This document shows, one piece after another, positions 7,806-16,875 of a stretch of 64,000 nt of DNA; position 1 is the stretch's first letter, and each line of letters begins with the position of its first letter. Both the position numbers and the translations under genes were made by a program. Source of the stretch: Fusibacter_A sp965140735 (GTDB lineage: Bacteria > Bacillota > Clostridia > Peptostreptococcales > Acidaminobacteraceae); the NCBI GenBank assembly GCA_965140735.1, contig OZ223306.1, positions 4,402,001 to 4,466,000 on the forward strand, read 5' to 3'. The notes under the pieces are model-generated. The model saw only the letters and a program-made list of their open reading frames with translations, ran no database searches and had not been told where the DNA came from.

Positions 7806-7881
7806 TGGAGCCGACTAAGAGATTTGAACTCTCGACCTACGCCTTACCATGGCGTTGCTCTACCTGCTGAGCTAAGACGGC
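7806..7881 (-). tRNA. tRNA-Thr (anticodon GGU)
   Basis: Minus-strand cloverleaf with encoded CCA (7806-7808), TTCAAAT T-loop, D-arm AGCTCAGCAGGTAGAGC and anticodon stem ACGCC/GGCGT around loop ATGGTAA, giving anticodon GGT (threonine ACC/ACU). All acceptor pairs match except position 5-68, which is U-U. A rho-independent terminator lies 12 bases downstream. Confidence 0.95.
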
Positions 7882-7989
7882 ACATCCTCATACATTATAA
7901 AAGATATTCGCTATTTTGTAAAGTATAAAATAGCATGCAGGTCTTAAAATTGCCAGCAAATCTGTGATCTCAGTCTAATTTATAGAAGC

Positions 7990-9042
7990 TCATTCTCCAA
8001 CATTAAGTGAAGTGCCCAATCCGTTTTCAAAATATTGATTTGCATGCTCATAAATACTGGAATCTTCAAATACATTTAGGGTATCATTTTTTGCCTTAAA
8101 AAAGGAGAGCATTTCCACGCATAATGCGGCTGTATCAGGTGTTTCAGTATGAGAGGCCCCTTCCTGATAAAGTGCTTTAAGGTTTTCAGACACGTGGTGC
8201 TCATCATCTAGCATATCATAAGATGATGGGACTAAAAGTCTGTAGTAACACATATTTAAGAGACCTGCTAAATTCATGCGAAGTTGCTCGTGAAGATCCA
8301 AAGTTGAAGCGAATAGAGTCTCATAATAATAGGTTCTTTCAAAGAGTGTCTCCACAGAAACATTGAGCGTTTCTTCGGCGAAAAGGGGTTCTTGAAGCTC
8401 AGTCGTCATGACCTTAAGATATTGATTAAGTGATTTTGAAGTGTATTTGCCATAGTGATCTAATATATAAATATAATCGGGATAAGCGTAAAACAGCCCT
8501 TCTGAGGACATTAAACCGTATCCTTCTTTGTAAAGTGCACTGAGATAATCTTGAACATCTGTGTCTTTAACTTGTGCAGCGACGGTTTCTTTTTCACTTC
8601 CCATAAAGAGCGTAGAACCATAAGTTTGATAAAGGGAACTTGCGACATCGTAAAGCGCATTAAAATAAAGCTCAGAATCATGACCATAAAAAACCATATC
8701 GCGTTCAGAAGAAGATAAATCTAACATCACAATCCAATCTTGTAACATTTGATCAGCAAGCTCAGCAGGAGCCGTTGAAATATTTGAATCAATGTAAGAT
8801 GCAAGATCTGATAGGCTTGGAGATTTGCTCATAAATACAGCATAGGTGTCATTTTCAGAATCTTTATCAGCAGTTTCTAGTTTATTTGGTGCGCTAGAGA
8901 CTTCGTTAGAGATTATTGGTTCTTCACCGGATACAGCATTAGAACTTGTCTCAGTTTTAGAAACACCAGAACACCCTGAAAAGATGAGTAAACTTAATAA
9001 TATAATTAAACTTAGTGACATAAATGGACCAAACTTACGCAT
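7990..9042 (-). CDS. Lipoprotein, unknown function
   Basis: 350 aa. The signal peptide (residues 8-23) ends in a lipobox with Cys24 in LLIFSGCSG, so the protein is a lipid-anchored extracytoplasmic protein. A Ser/Glu-rich linker follows, then an alpha-helical, Tyr-rich body with no motif I recognise. GAGGGG lies 6 bases before the ATG. It is followed downstream by tRNA-Thr and preceded by the YitT gene on the same strand, 23 bases away, possibly cotranscribed. Confidence 0.65.
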   Translation of the reverse strand: MRKFGPFMSLSLIILLSLLIFSGCSGVSKTETSSNAVSGEEPIISNEVSSAPNKLETADKDSENDTYAVFMSKSPSLSDLASYIDSNISTAPAELADQMLQDWIVMLDLSSSERDMVFYGHDSELYFNALYDVASSLYQTYGSTLFMGSEKETVAAQVKDTDVQDYLSALYKEGYGLMSSEGLFYAYPDYIYILDHYGKYTSKSLNQYLKVMTTELQEPLFAEETLNVSVETLFERTYYYETLFASTLDLHEQLRMNLAGLLNMCYYRLLVPSSYDMLDDEHHVSENLKALYQEGASHTETPDTAALCVEMLSFFKAKNDTLNVFEDSSIYEHANQYFENGLGTSLNVGE

Positions 9043-9065
9043 ACAGCACCCCTCAATATATGAAT

Positions 9066-9905
9066 TTAACTATAAAAACCTTCGCCGAGGACTTCTCGGA
9101 CATTGGAAATCATAACAAAAGCATCTTGGTCGATCTCTTTTATGAAGCTTTTGAGTCTGATGAACTCTTTTTTACCCATGACAGAAGTGATGATTTCCTT
9201 ATTTGACATGGTATAAGCACCTTTAGCCGTATATATTGTAGCACCTCTCTCAATATTTTCAACAATATATTTTTGTATTTTATCAGATTCTTTTGAAATG
9301 ATAGAAACGCTTACTTTCACTGAGAATCCCTCGATGACATTGTCAATAATCACTCCGTTAAAAACGATGCCTAAAAAGGCGTAAATCCCTAAGTTAAGAC
9401 CAAAAGTTAACCCTGCTAAAAGAACCACTACAAAATCAGCCATTAAAAGAGATTTACCGATATCAATGTGCATGAACTTGTTGAGCACCTTTGCAATGAT
9501 ATCTGTGCCACCTGTGGATGCATTTTGATTAAAAACAATCCCTAAGCCTATGCCCTGGATTAAGATACCAACGATGAGATTGACGAGTAAGTCATCTGCC
9601 ATTGGTCCTGATAACTTAAAGAAGGTATCAAAGATGTAGATAACCCCAGTGAGTAGAAAGCTGGCATAGATCGTCTTTGCACCGAATTGAGGTCCTATGG
9701 CAACAAAGCCTACCACAAATAAAATAACGTTTAAAATTAAGAGTATGATACCGATTGGAAGACTTGGAATCAGATGATTGATTACCATTGCAAGTCCAGT
9801 AATACCACCAGTGGCAAGATTTGCAGGTATTAGGAAAAAACAAATACCAACGGCAACAATAATCACGCCAAGTGTGGTCATAAAATAGTCTCGTATAAGA
9901 CGCAT
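9066..9905 (-). CDS. YitT family membrane protein (DUF161 + DUF2179)
   Basis: 279 aa. An N-terminal membrane domain with about five helices carries the family motif IPANLATGGITGLAMVI (residues 25-41). A C-terminal cytoplasmic domain of about 80 residues (DUF2179: GATIYTAKGAYT, ITSVMGKKEF) follows. The family is widespread in Firmicutes; its role is unproven. Length and domain order are normal. GGAGGTAGC precedes the ATG. The lipoprotein gene follows 23 bases later. Confidence 0.88.
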   Translation of the reverse strand: MRLIRDYFMTTLGVIIVAVGICFFLIPANLATGGITGLAMVINHLIPSLPIGIILLILNVILFVVGFVAIGPQFGAKTIYASFLLTGVIYIFDTFFKLSGPMADDLLVNLIVGILIQGIGLGIVFNQNASTGGTDIIAKVLNKFMHIDIGKSLLMADFVVVLLAGLTFGLNLGIYAFLGIVFNGVIIDNVIEGFSVKVSVSIISKESDKIQKYIVENIERGATIYTAKGAYTMSNKEIITSVMGKKEFIRLKSFIKEIDQDAFVMISNVREVLGEGFYS

Positions 9906-10161
9906 AGCTACCTCCGCTTAGTTATAATAAATATGAGTATATCTCTAAATCAAAGCGCATACTCAGTCCGCTTCGCTACCTTCGTAATCCTTGCGCAATC
10001 CGTTTGGATTGCATTCAGTAAGTGTTATATAGAGACTATACCCATTATAGAGAGGGTTAACGGCAAAAGCAACACATATAACCATTAATATCAAAAAATT
10101 AATTGGTTGCATCTGAAATGAAGGGTATAAATAGAATAGAGCATAAATAAAGGGGGTTCAC
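9906..10161. other. Divergent intergenic region with a GC-richer segment
   Basis: Holds promoters for the YitT (-) and prenyltransferase (+) genes. Segment 9955-10030 is clearly less AT-rich than its surroundings and contains the hairpin CAATCC-GTTT-GGATTG; it is bracketed by partly complementary TATATCTCTA and TATAGAGACTATA. No ORF and no known RNA family recognised. Confidence 0.35.
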
Positions 10162-11148
10162 ATGGAAAAATTACAACTGGAAAAAATAAAAATTGAAAAA
10201 CTAAAAGCATTTTTGGACCTTGTTGAAATAAGAACAAAGGTAGCAAGTGTTTTCCCTTTTCTCGTAGGGACACTGTATGCGATTACACGCTACCATCGGT
10301 TTAACATCACCAACGCACTTTTGATGTTCTTTTCACTGCTGATGATTGATATGGCGACGACATCTGCCAATCATTATATGGATTATAAAAAAGCTGTATT
10401 GAAAGAGGGCTTTCATTATGATGAGCACAACCCCATAGCTAAAGCCATTTACACTGCAAAACATGCGAAGGGAATCATTATTACACTTGTTGCTATCGGT
10501 GCTTTTTTAGGGGTCATACTAGCAGTTCAAACGGATTGGATTGTTCTTTGGATTGGGATGTTCTCATTTTTAGTAGGTCTTCTTTATTCCTTTGGGCCTG
10601 TTCCAATTTCAAGAACACCTATGGGTGAAGCTGTGAGCGGCTTTTTTATGGGGATCGTAATCGTGGGGTTATCTGTGTATATTCATATTGTACCGCTTGG
10701 TATTATAGCGTATAAGTTTACATTTAATGAAGCAATGTTTCTTTTAAATTGGCGAGAAATCGTAAATATTATCGTGGTGGGTTTACCGATGATGTTTTTG
10801 ATTTCTAATATAATGCTTGCCAATAACACTTGTGATATGGAAGAAGATGAAATCAATAAGCGCATGACGCTGCCGATACTAATCGGAGAACAACAAGCCA
10901 CTAAACTTTATCTTTGGGCAGTTTATGGTGCTTATGCAGCCGTAGTTCTTGGCATTATGATTGAGGCGCTACCCCCAATACAAGTTGCTTCTCTGGCAAC
11001 ATTTCCAATTCTTAGAGTTAAATCATGGCAGTTTGTGAAGCATCCTGTCAAGTCAGACACTTTTATACTGGCAGTGAAGAATTTTGTACTATTTTCATCA
11101 GTTTATATCTTGGGATTTTTGCTCTATGCGGTTCAACAAATTTTATAG
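10162..11148 (+). CDS. UbiA-family prenyltransferase (MenA-like)
   Basis: 328 aa, eight or nine membrane helices. The two Asp-rich substrate motifs are visible: NHYMDYKKAV (about residues 72-81) and NNTCDMEEDE (about 220-229). These bind the polyprenyl diphosphate through Mg2+. The family joins an isoprenoid chain to an aromatic acceptor; menaquinone synthesis is the likeliest pathway because the same window encodes cytochrome bd, a quinol oxidase. No other men genes are adjacent. AAAGGGGG precedes the ATG. Confidence 0.82.
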   Translation: MEKLQLEKIKIEKLKAFLDLVEIRTKVASVFPFLVGTLYAITRYHRFNITNALLMFFSLLMIDMATTSANHYMDYKKAVLKEGFHYDEHNPIAKAIYTAKHAKGIIITLVAIGAFLGVILAVQTDWIVLWIGMFSFLVGLLYSFGPVPISRTPMGEAVSGFFMGIVIVGLSVYIHIVPLGIIAYKFTFNEAMFLLNWREIVNIIVVGLPMMFLISNIMLANNTCDMEEDEINKRMTLPILIGEQQATKLYLWAVYGAYAAVVLGIMIEALPPIQVASLATFPILRVKSWQFVKHPVKSDTFILAVKNFVLFSSVYILGFLLYAVQQIL

Positions 11149-11178
11149 TGTACAAATCATACAACAAACTTTGTATAG

Positions 11179-11207
11179 ACCTCCAATATCATTTTATTGG
11201 GGGTTTC
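11179..11207 (+). terminator. Terminator-like hairpin after the prenyltransferase gene
   Basis: 10-bp stem (11179-11188 with 11195-11204) and a short T run. It separates the prenyltransferase gene from the ABC ATPase gene. Confidence 0.6.
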
Positions 11208-11274
11208 GTTATAATGAGGATAGTGAATAAAGAGCGGTCAATACGACTAGATGAAATATTGAACGGAGGATAAT

Positions 11275-12369
11275 ATGGCTAATGTAACACTTAAGAATAT
11301 TAAAAAAACATATGATAATGGTTTCCAAGCTGTAAAGGGCATCGATCTTGAAGTTGCAGATAAAGAATTTATGATCTTAGTAGGGCCATCAGGATGTGGT
11401 AAGACAACAAGTTTGAGAATGGTTGCTGGACTTGAAGAAATAACTGAAGGTGAAATGAGCATTGGCGACAGAGTTGTAAACGATATTGCACCAAAAGATA
11501 GAAATATTGCAATGGTATTTCAAAATTATGCTTTATATCCACATATGACTGTCTATGACAACATGGCATTTGGATTAAAGCTTCAAAAGACACCTAAACC
11601 AGAAATTAAAGAACGTATCGAAAAAGCGGCTAAAATTTTAGGCATAGAACCTTTATTAGATCGTAAACCAAAACAGTTATCTGGTGGTCAAAGACAAAGG
11701 GTTGCTCTTGGTCGTGCCATCGTTAGAAAACCAGAAGTCTTTCTTATGGATGAGCCTCTATCAAACTTGGATGCTAAATTGAGAGTTCAGATGAGAGCTG
11801 AGCTGATTAAACTTCATAAAGATCTTCAAACTACTTTTATTTATGTAACACATGATCAGACAGAAGCTATGACAATGGGGACAAGAATCTGTGTTATGAA
11901 TGAAGGGAACATTCAACAAGTTGCAGAACCGAAGACAATCTACAATCATCCTGCAAATATGTTTGTTGCTGGTTTTATAGGTGCACCACAAATGAACTTT
12001 ATGAATGGAAAACTCGTTGAAAAAAATGGCAAAGTTGTGGTTGAAATTGATGGCACTGAAATTGACCTTATTTCTGAAACGGCTGAAACAGTCAAAAAAA
12101 ATGGGTACATCAATAAAGATATTATTCTTGGTGTTAGACCTGAGGACATTAAAGTTGAAACGTCAGGTAAAGGTCTTAAAGTTAAGGTTGAAGTTACAGA
12201 GTTGCTAGGTAGTGATCTAAATGTATACTTTAGTTACAAAGGCAAACAATATATAGCCAAAGAAGATAGCAATATAGATATTGAATTTAATCAAGAAATT
12301 GCGATCACATTTGATTCCAATAAACTTCACTTCTTTGATAAAGAAACTGAAAAATCAATTTTATACTAA
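11275..12369 (+). CDS. Sugar ABC transporter ATP-binding protein (MsmX/UgpC/MalK type)
   Basis: 364 aa. Walker A GPSGCGKT (about 39-46), signature LSGGQRQRVALGRA (about 135-148), Walker B VFLMDEPLSNLDAKLR, switch His in YVTHDQ, and a C-terminal TOBE/OB regulatory domain. It energises uptake of carbohydrates, typically oligosaccharides or glycerol-3-phosphate. No permease or binding-protein gene is adjacent, so it may be a shared 'multitask' ATPase like MsmX that serves several importers. GGAGG lies 5 bases before the ATG. It has its own terminator. Confidence 0.9.
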   Translation: MANVTLKNIKKTYDNGFQAVKGIDLEVADKEFMILVGPSGCGKTTSLRMVAGLEEITEGEMSIGDRVVNDIAPKDRNIAMVFQNYALYPHMTVYDNMAFGLKLQKTPKPEIKERIEKAAKILGIEPLLDRKPKQLSGGQRQRVALGRAIVRKPEVFLMDEPLSNLDAKLRVQMRAELIKLHKDLQTTFIYVTHDQTEAMTMGTRICVMNEGNIQQVAEPKTIYNHPANMFVAGFIGAPQMNFMNGKLVEKNGKVVVEIDGTEIDLISETAETVKKNGYINKDIILGVRPEDIKVETSGKGLKVKVEVTELLGSDLNVYFSYKGKQYIAKEDSNIDIEFNQEIAITFDSNKLHFFDKETEKSILY

Positions 12370-12448
12370 ATCTAGTGGCTGAATTGAGATTCATACTTGA
12401 GCATCACATTAATTAAGCCCTCACTCACATATAGATATAAACCTTATA

Positions 12449-12482
12449 AAAAGGACAGACCTTAATGGACTGCCCTTTTTTC
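12449..12482. terminator. Terminator between convergent genes
   Basis: Stem AAAAGGACAG with CTGCCCTTTT (one mismatch), A-rich on the left and T-rich on the right. It serves the ABC ATPase (+) and the regulator (-). Confidence 0.8.
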
Positions 12483-12503
12483 CTTGTTACAATTCAATTA
12501 TAC

Positions 12504-13814
12504 TTACAAATCTTTTATAAAAATCATTTCGCAATAACGTTTAGGACGCCCTCTGCCTTCCCCTCGTTTTTCAGTGTAGCATTTTGCCCCGCCATGCTCT
12601 TCAATGCGATTAATAAGGCGATTAGCACTCCTCAAAGTAATTTTCAGATAACCTGCGAGTTCTGATCCTGTGATTTTAGTCGTCTCTTTAAGTTTTGTCA
12701 AAGCAACGATCTTTTGTAAATTCATATGATCCACATGAAATTTATTTGAAAAATACTGGATGCGTTCATTGGGAATGCTATCTATACTTATGGAATCATC
12801 AGCACCAATAGGCCCTAATAAGGTGTTTTCCTCGTTGACAAAGTATAAATCAGATGAGTTATTGGAGTAATCAAGGGCCTTATAGGCGTTCACTTTAGCG
12901 GAATAAATATTCTTACCTGTGCCAATGCCTATCATGATTTTTTCTTCGTATTGATCTATAAATGTCTTCAATGCAGTTGAATCTGTAAAGCCTTTAGTCA
13001 AAATCTCTAAATCACGATATAGAGTCAAAATTTCGATTTTTTCATAGTTAATTTGAAATATAAATTCATAGCCATTGAGTTGGGCCAAGTTCATAAAGTA
13101 AGCGTTGAGTTCATTAGTGATGGTTTCTCTGCGCTCTGATGAAACATTATGAATATTGAGGACAATGGCACCAGAAAGTTGTGATTTTGATTGCTTAAGC
13201 TGAAAGCTGCTTACAATCTGCATTATGAAGTTAAAAAGGTACTCTTTTGGTGGATACATATAGATGACTTTGTAGCCAAGATCATCCAGTATTTTCACGA
13301 TCGTCCCAAAACGTGTAATCGACAGATCGATTTTGCCCTCTTCATGAAGCTTTATATGCTGTGCTAATGTTGTATTCGTAAGTTCTTCTATATCGATATA
13401 CTTGTCATCAACACTATTAAAATGAGGCCAGTCAGATTCTTTTAAAAAAGTTTTAAGCCCTAAATAGTCATTGAAAGAACAGGCTGTGTCAATAAAAACT
13501 CTTTTAAAATCAACTTGTCGATCGTTGAGCAATAAACGTAAGAAAATGTCATTTAAATTCCCTTCAAAATCATCTATGACATAACAAGGTTTAGCTGGGA
13601 AGCCTACTTTTTTAGTCAAGGCATGGTAGAAGATACTACCGCTACAAATGAAGCAGTCCATTTCATCGACATGGGTCTTATATAAATTTTCAACTTCACT
13701 GTTATGGTCAGCTACAAGTTGTGTGATTTCGCAATAAATTTCAACGTTTGGTAGGAGCTCGTTTAGAAAAGGCACAAGAGGTCGACTGAGTATAAAACCA
13801 ATTTTTAATTTCAC
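12504..13814 (-). CDS. Transcriptional regulator with C-terminal winged helix, divergent from the M20 operon
   Basis: About 436 aa. The C-terminal 60 residues (TKITGSELAGYLKITLRSAN, then a wing with RGEGRGRPKRY) look like a helix-turn-helix. The long N-terminal part begins with a Rossmann-like strand (LKIGFILSRPLVPFLNELLP) and may be a ligand-sensing domain. I chose GTG 13814 because GGAGG lies 8 bases upstream; the longer reading to 13859 has no ribosome site. Its divergent position and the duplicated operator-like repeats suggest it controls the amidohydrolase operon. No named family recognised. Confidence 0.65.
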   Translation of the reverse strand: MKLKIGFILSRPLVPFLNELLPNVEIYCEITQLVADHNSEVENLYKTHVDEMDCFICSGSIFYHALTKKVGFPAKPCYVIDDFEGNLNDIFLRLLLNDRQVDFKRVFIDTACSFNDYLGLKTFLKESDWPHFNSVDDKYIDIEELTNTTLAQHIKLHEEGKIDLSITRFGTIVKILDDLGYKVIYMYPPKEYLFNFIMQIVSSFQLKQSKSQLSGAIVLNIHNVSSERRETITNELNAYFMNLAQLNGYEFIFQINYEKIEILTLYRDLEILTKGFTDSTALKTFIDQYEEKIMIGIGTGKNIYSAKVNAYKALDYSNNSSDLYFVNEENTLLGPIGADDSISIDSIPNERIQYFSNKFHVDHMNLQKIVALTKLKETTKITGSELAGYLKITLRSANRLINRIEEHGGAKCYTEKRGEGRGRPKRYCEMIFIKDL

Positions 13815-13901
13815 AAAATAACCTCCTTCATAATATGATTGTAAGTGCTTTTCAGACAACTCACAAGGTTTTTAATTAATAAATCAGAAAAAAACACAAA
13901 G

Positions 13902-13990
13902 CGTCTTTAAATGTCCTAAAAGCAATTGACAGATAATTCTGCGAATGGTATACTGCTAAAAATAAACAACAAAAGACGTCTTTAAATGTC
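13902..13990 (+). promoter_or_regulatory. Promoter of the M20 operon flanked by two copies of an operator-like repeat
   Basis: TTGACA (13926-13931), 17-base spacer, TATACT (13949-13954). The 14-mer CGTCTTTAAATGTC occurs at 13902-13915 and again at 13977-13990, once upstream of -35 and once after the start point. An outer inverted pair, TTAATTAATAAA (13872-13883) and TTTATTAATTAA (13991-14002), encloses everything. This arrangement suits repression by looping, probably by the divergent regulator. Confidence 0.75.
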
Positions 13991-14048
13991 TTTATTAATT
14001 AAAAGAAATATTTAAAGGCTGAAATGAAAACAGTATAGGAGGTTTGAC

Positions 14049-15248
14049 ATGAGTTCCATTTTAGAATCTGCAAAAGCTTTACAGGAAGAATTACTACAGC
14101 ATCGACAAAAGATTCATCTAAACCCTGAGCTTGGTATGGCATTACCCAAAACTTATGATTATGTCAAAACAGCACTAAAAGAAATGGGCATTGAAGTTAC
14201 AGACTATGGACAGTCTGCATTATCAGCACTAATAGGTGATCCAAGTAAAGGCAAAGTAATACTTTTAAGAGCGGATATGGATGCGTTGCCGATTAAAGAG
14301 GAGACAGATGTGCCCTTTGTATCAACGAACGGCTCTATGCATGCGTGTGGACATGATATTCACACGACGATGTTGCTCGGTGCCGCAAAAATTTTAAAAG
14401 CACGTGAAGATGAGTTAAACGGTGCTGTGAAATTGATGTTTCAGCCGGGAGAGGAAACCCTTCAGGGTGCAAAATATATGGTTGAAAAGGGCGTGCTTGA
14501 AAACCCTAAAGTAGATGCAGCTATGATGATCCATGTGACCACAGGGGTGCCTTTACCTTCAGGTTATTTTATAGTACCGGGTGCAGGCGCATCAAGTTCA
14601 GCTTCAGATACCTTTGAGATCGTGGTTAACGGTAAAGGTGGACATGGCGCAATGCCAGAAAATGCTGTAGACCCACTCAATATTATTTCTCATATTCATC
14701 TCTCATTGCAGACGATTTTAAGTCGAGAAATACCAGCAGCAGAAAGTGCTGTGGTCACAGTAGGTGTGATGCAAGGGGGGACGACATTCAATGTCATTCC
14801 AGATACTGCTAGTATGAAGGGAACTGTTAGAACATTCAGCGAAAAAACAAGAACTTTTATAGAAGGTCGAATCGGCGAAATTGCAAGTGGTACAGCGGCA
14901 TTGTTCAGAGCAACTGCAAAGACAGAATATATCAAAGGGTGTCCTTCGGTTATAAATGATGAAGCATTGGTCAATCAAATGTATCAAACGATCGGTAATC
15001 ATTTTGGGGAATCTTTTATCATCCCTATGGCTTCGGCGATGCCTGGGGGAAAAATAATGGGGTCTGAAGATTTCTCTTTTGTGACACAAAAAGTGCCGAG
15101 TATTATGATTTCGTTATCCATGGGAAATTCTGAAGAGGGATATGCTTATCCAATGCATCATCCTAAAACAAAATTTGATCAGAAAGATATCTATAAGGGC
15201 ACTGCGATTTATGCACAGTTTGCATATGATTGGCTCAATGAAAAATAG
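14049..15248 (+). CDS. M20-family amidohydrolase (N-acyl amino acid / hippurate hydrolase type)
   Basis: Zinc or manganese peptidase-fold enzyme that removes an acyl group from N-acyl amino acids or cleaves small peptides. Motifs: MHACGHDIHT (98-107, metal ligands), FQPGEET (catalytic Glu and metal Glu at 135-136), the dimerisation-domain GGHGAMPENAVDP, SEDFSFV and the C-terminal HHPKTKFD. 399 aa is the normal length. AGGAGG lies 6 bases before the ATG. It is first in an operon with two membrane proteins, suggesting import of an acylated amino acid or peptide followed by cytoplasmic hydrolysis. Confidence 0.9.
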   Translation: MSSILESAKALQEELLQHRQKIHLNPELGMALPKTYDYVKTALKEMGIEVTDYGQSALSALIGDPSKGKVILLRADMDALPIKEETDVPFVSTNGSMHACGHDIHTTMLLGAAKILKAREDELNGAVKLMFQPGEETLQGAKYMVEKGVLENPKVDAAMMIHVTTGVPLPSGYFIVPGAGASSSASDTFEIVVNGKGGHGAMPENAVDPLNIISHIHLSLQTILSREIPAAESAVVTVGVMQGGTTFNVIPDTASMKGTVRTFSEKTRTFIEGRIGEIASGTAALFRATAKTEYIKGCPSVINDEALVNQMYQTIGNHFGESFIIPMASAMPGGKIMGSEDFSFVTQKVPSIMISLSMGNSEEGYAYPMHHPKTKFDQKDIYKGTAIYAQFAYDWLNEK

Positions 15249-15281
15249 ATAAAAAGACACATAAAAAATAAGGGGGGTAAC

Positions 15282-15980
15282 ATGACGATAATTTCAGAAA
15301 ATAAGGTTCTTTATCTACTGGTTATTTTAGGAATATGCTATGTATTAGGGGTTGCTATTTTATTCTTAAAAAAATCGTGGGACAGAGCTAAGAATCTTGG
15401 ATTTACTAAAACAGAACTCTCAAATGTCATTAAAGCTTCTGTTTCATTTAGTGTAGTCCCATCGATTGCCATAGTGGTAGGTTTTTTTGGTTTGGTGACG
15501 ATGCTTGGGGTACCTTGGCCTTGGTTTAGACTGTCTGTGATCGGTTCAGTGGCATATGAAATCATGGCAGCAGATATGTCGCTTAAAGCAACTGGACATG
15601 AACTTGCAAGTGCAACTTCTATGGATTTTATGCTCATTATGTATGTTATGAGTCTCTGTATATTAGGTGGCTTGATCGTATCTATTCTTTTTTCAAAGAA
15701 AATTCAGATGGGCACAATGGCTATGAAACAAAAGGATTCTAGATGGGGTGCACTTGGCAATAGCACCTTTATGTTGACGATTATCATCGTTTTCTTAGTG
15801 CCAATGCTCATGGGTGGTGGTGTTAATCTCTTAACTTTCATCACGAGTTTAGGTATTGCTTTGATTCTTTCAATGCTTGTGAAAAAGTTTGAGCTCATAT
15901 GGCTCAATAACTTTATTTTGGCATTGAGTTTACTAGGAGCAATGATATCGTCCGTGTTTTGGACAAACTTACTGGGTTAG
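15282..15980 (+). CDS. DUF5058-like membrane protein, putative transporter subunit
   Basis: 232 aa, about six membrane helices. The stretch KASVSFSVVPSIAIVVGFFG followed by WPWFRLSVIGS resembles DUF5058 proteins, which commonly sit beside M20 hydrolase genes in Firmicutes. It is followed after 9 bases by a second membrane-protein gene of similar size; the pair could form a heteromeric transporter. AAGGGGG precedes the ATG. The transport role is inferred from context only. Confidence 0.7.
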   Translation: MTIISENKVLYLLVILGICYVLGVAILFLKKSWDRAKNLGFTKTELSNVIKASVSFSVVPSIAIVVGFFGLVTMLGVPWPWFRLSVIGSVAYEIMAADMSLKATGHELASATSMDFMLIMYVMSLCILGGLIVSILFSKKIQMGTMAMKQKDSRWGALGNSTFMLTIIIVFLVPMLMGGGVNLLTFITSLGIALILSMLVKKFELIWLNNFILALSLLGAMISSVFWTNLLG

Positions 15981-15989
15981 GGGGTAAAA

Positions 15990-16715
15990 ATGAAAACAAC
16001 TCAAGAATATTTAAATTCAATTCATAGATTTGGTCGTATAAGTGCCTTTGGCGCAATTATGGTGATGATGGGAATTCCAATTATCATGAGTCTTTACACA
16101 GGTTTATTTCCGGGTGTAGGGACCATATTAAAAGCGTCTATTGGGCTTTTAGCGATCTTTGTACCGATTACGATAACGGAAGTATTATCCTATACACCTG
16201 TTTTGGGGTCATCCATTTATCTGACTCTAATCACTGGCAATGTCATGAATCTTAAATTACCTGTTGCCATGAACGGCGTTAAGGTATTAAATGTAGAACC
16301 CGGTACAGAAAAAGGGGATGTGATCTCTGCAATTTCTGTTGCCACTTCATCTATTGTGACGATATGTGTTATGGCGCTAGGGGCTCTTTTAATGGTGCCT
16401 TTAAAACCTCTGCTTACCACAGCGACCATGCAGACAGCAAGTCATTATATTTTACCTTCACTTTTTGGAGCCTTTTCATTGAGTTTAATCAGCCCGCAAC
16501 TTGGTGGCGGCATTTTGGCAAAGGGAAGGCTTAAAGGCGGTATAATCACCGTGCTTTTAGTCATAGTTCTATATCTACTTTCGCCAATGCTTGTATCTCG
16601 AATGCAAGGGGTGATCATCTTAGTAGCGCTCCCAGTGACCTTTTTTTCAACTAAGTATCTTTACAAAAAAGGTAAAATTGAAGTGATATTACCAGATGAT
16701 CAGAAAGCAGCCTAG
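15990..16715 (+). CDS. Membrane protein, putative partner subunit of the DUF5058-like protein
   Basis: 241 aa with about six or seven hydrophobic segments and Gly/Pro-rich loops (ITEVLSYTPVLGSSIYLTL; FSLSLISPQLGGGILAKG). It sits 9 bases after the previous gene with GGGGG as ribosome site, and is last in the M20 operon. Operon position suggests it works with its neighbour in uptake or export of the amidohydrolase's substrate or product. No family name recognised with confidence. Confidence 0.65.
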   Translation: MKTTQEYLNSIHRFGRISAFGAIMVMMGIPIIMSLYTGLFPGVGTILKASIGLLAIFVPITITEVLSYTPVLGSSIYLTLITGNVMNLKLPVAMNGVKVLNVEPGTEKGDVISAISVATSSIVTICVMALGALLMVPLKPLLTTATMQTASHYILPSLFGAFSLSLISPQLGGGILAKGRLKGGIITVLLVIVLYLLSPMLVSRMQGVIILVALPVTFFSTKYLYKKGKIEVILPDDQKAA

Positions 16716-16805
16716 TTTTGACTGCGGACCCTTTACACTGATAGACATATCGAGAACTTTTATGTGTCAAGAAGACTAGAACCTAGAGTTTTTGATAAAA
16801 AACGG

Positions 16806-16835
16806 TTGACAGCGAGCGATTATTTAGCCTATAAT
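16806..16835 (+). promoter_or_regulatory. Promoter of the aromatic (chorismate) operon
   Basis: TTGACA (16806-16811), 18-base spacer, TATAAT (16830-16835). Transcription would start near 16842, just ahead of the leader peptide. Confidence 0.8.
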
Positions 16836-16875
16836 GCTTATAATATCATGGCTATTATGGATTAAGGTGACTACA

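Noticed and set aside
9955..10030. Possible RNA gene in the GC-richer intergenic segment
   Set aside because: One small hairpin only; no T-box, riboswitch, 6S, SRP or tmRNA signature, and no conserved motif I can name.
13902..14002. Short CRISPR-like repeat
   Set aside because: Only two copies of the 14-mer, with a promoter between them; an operator pair is the better reading.
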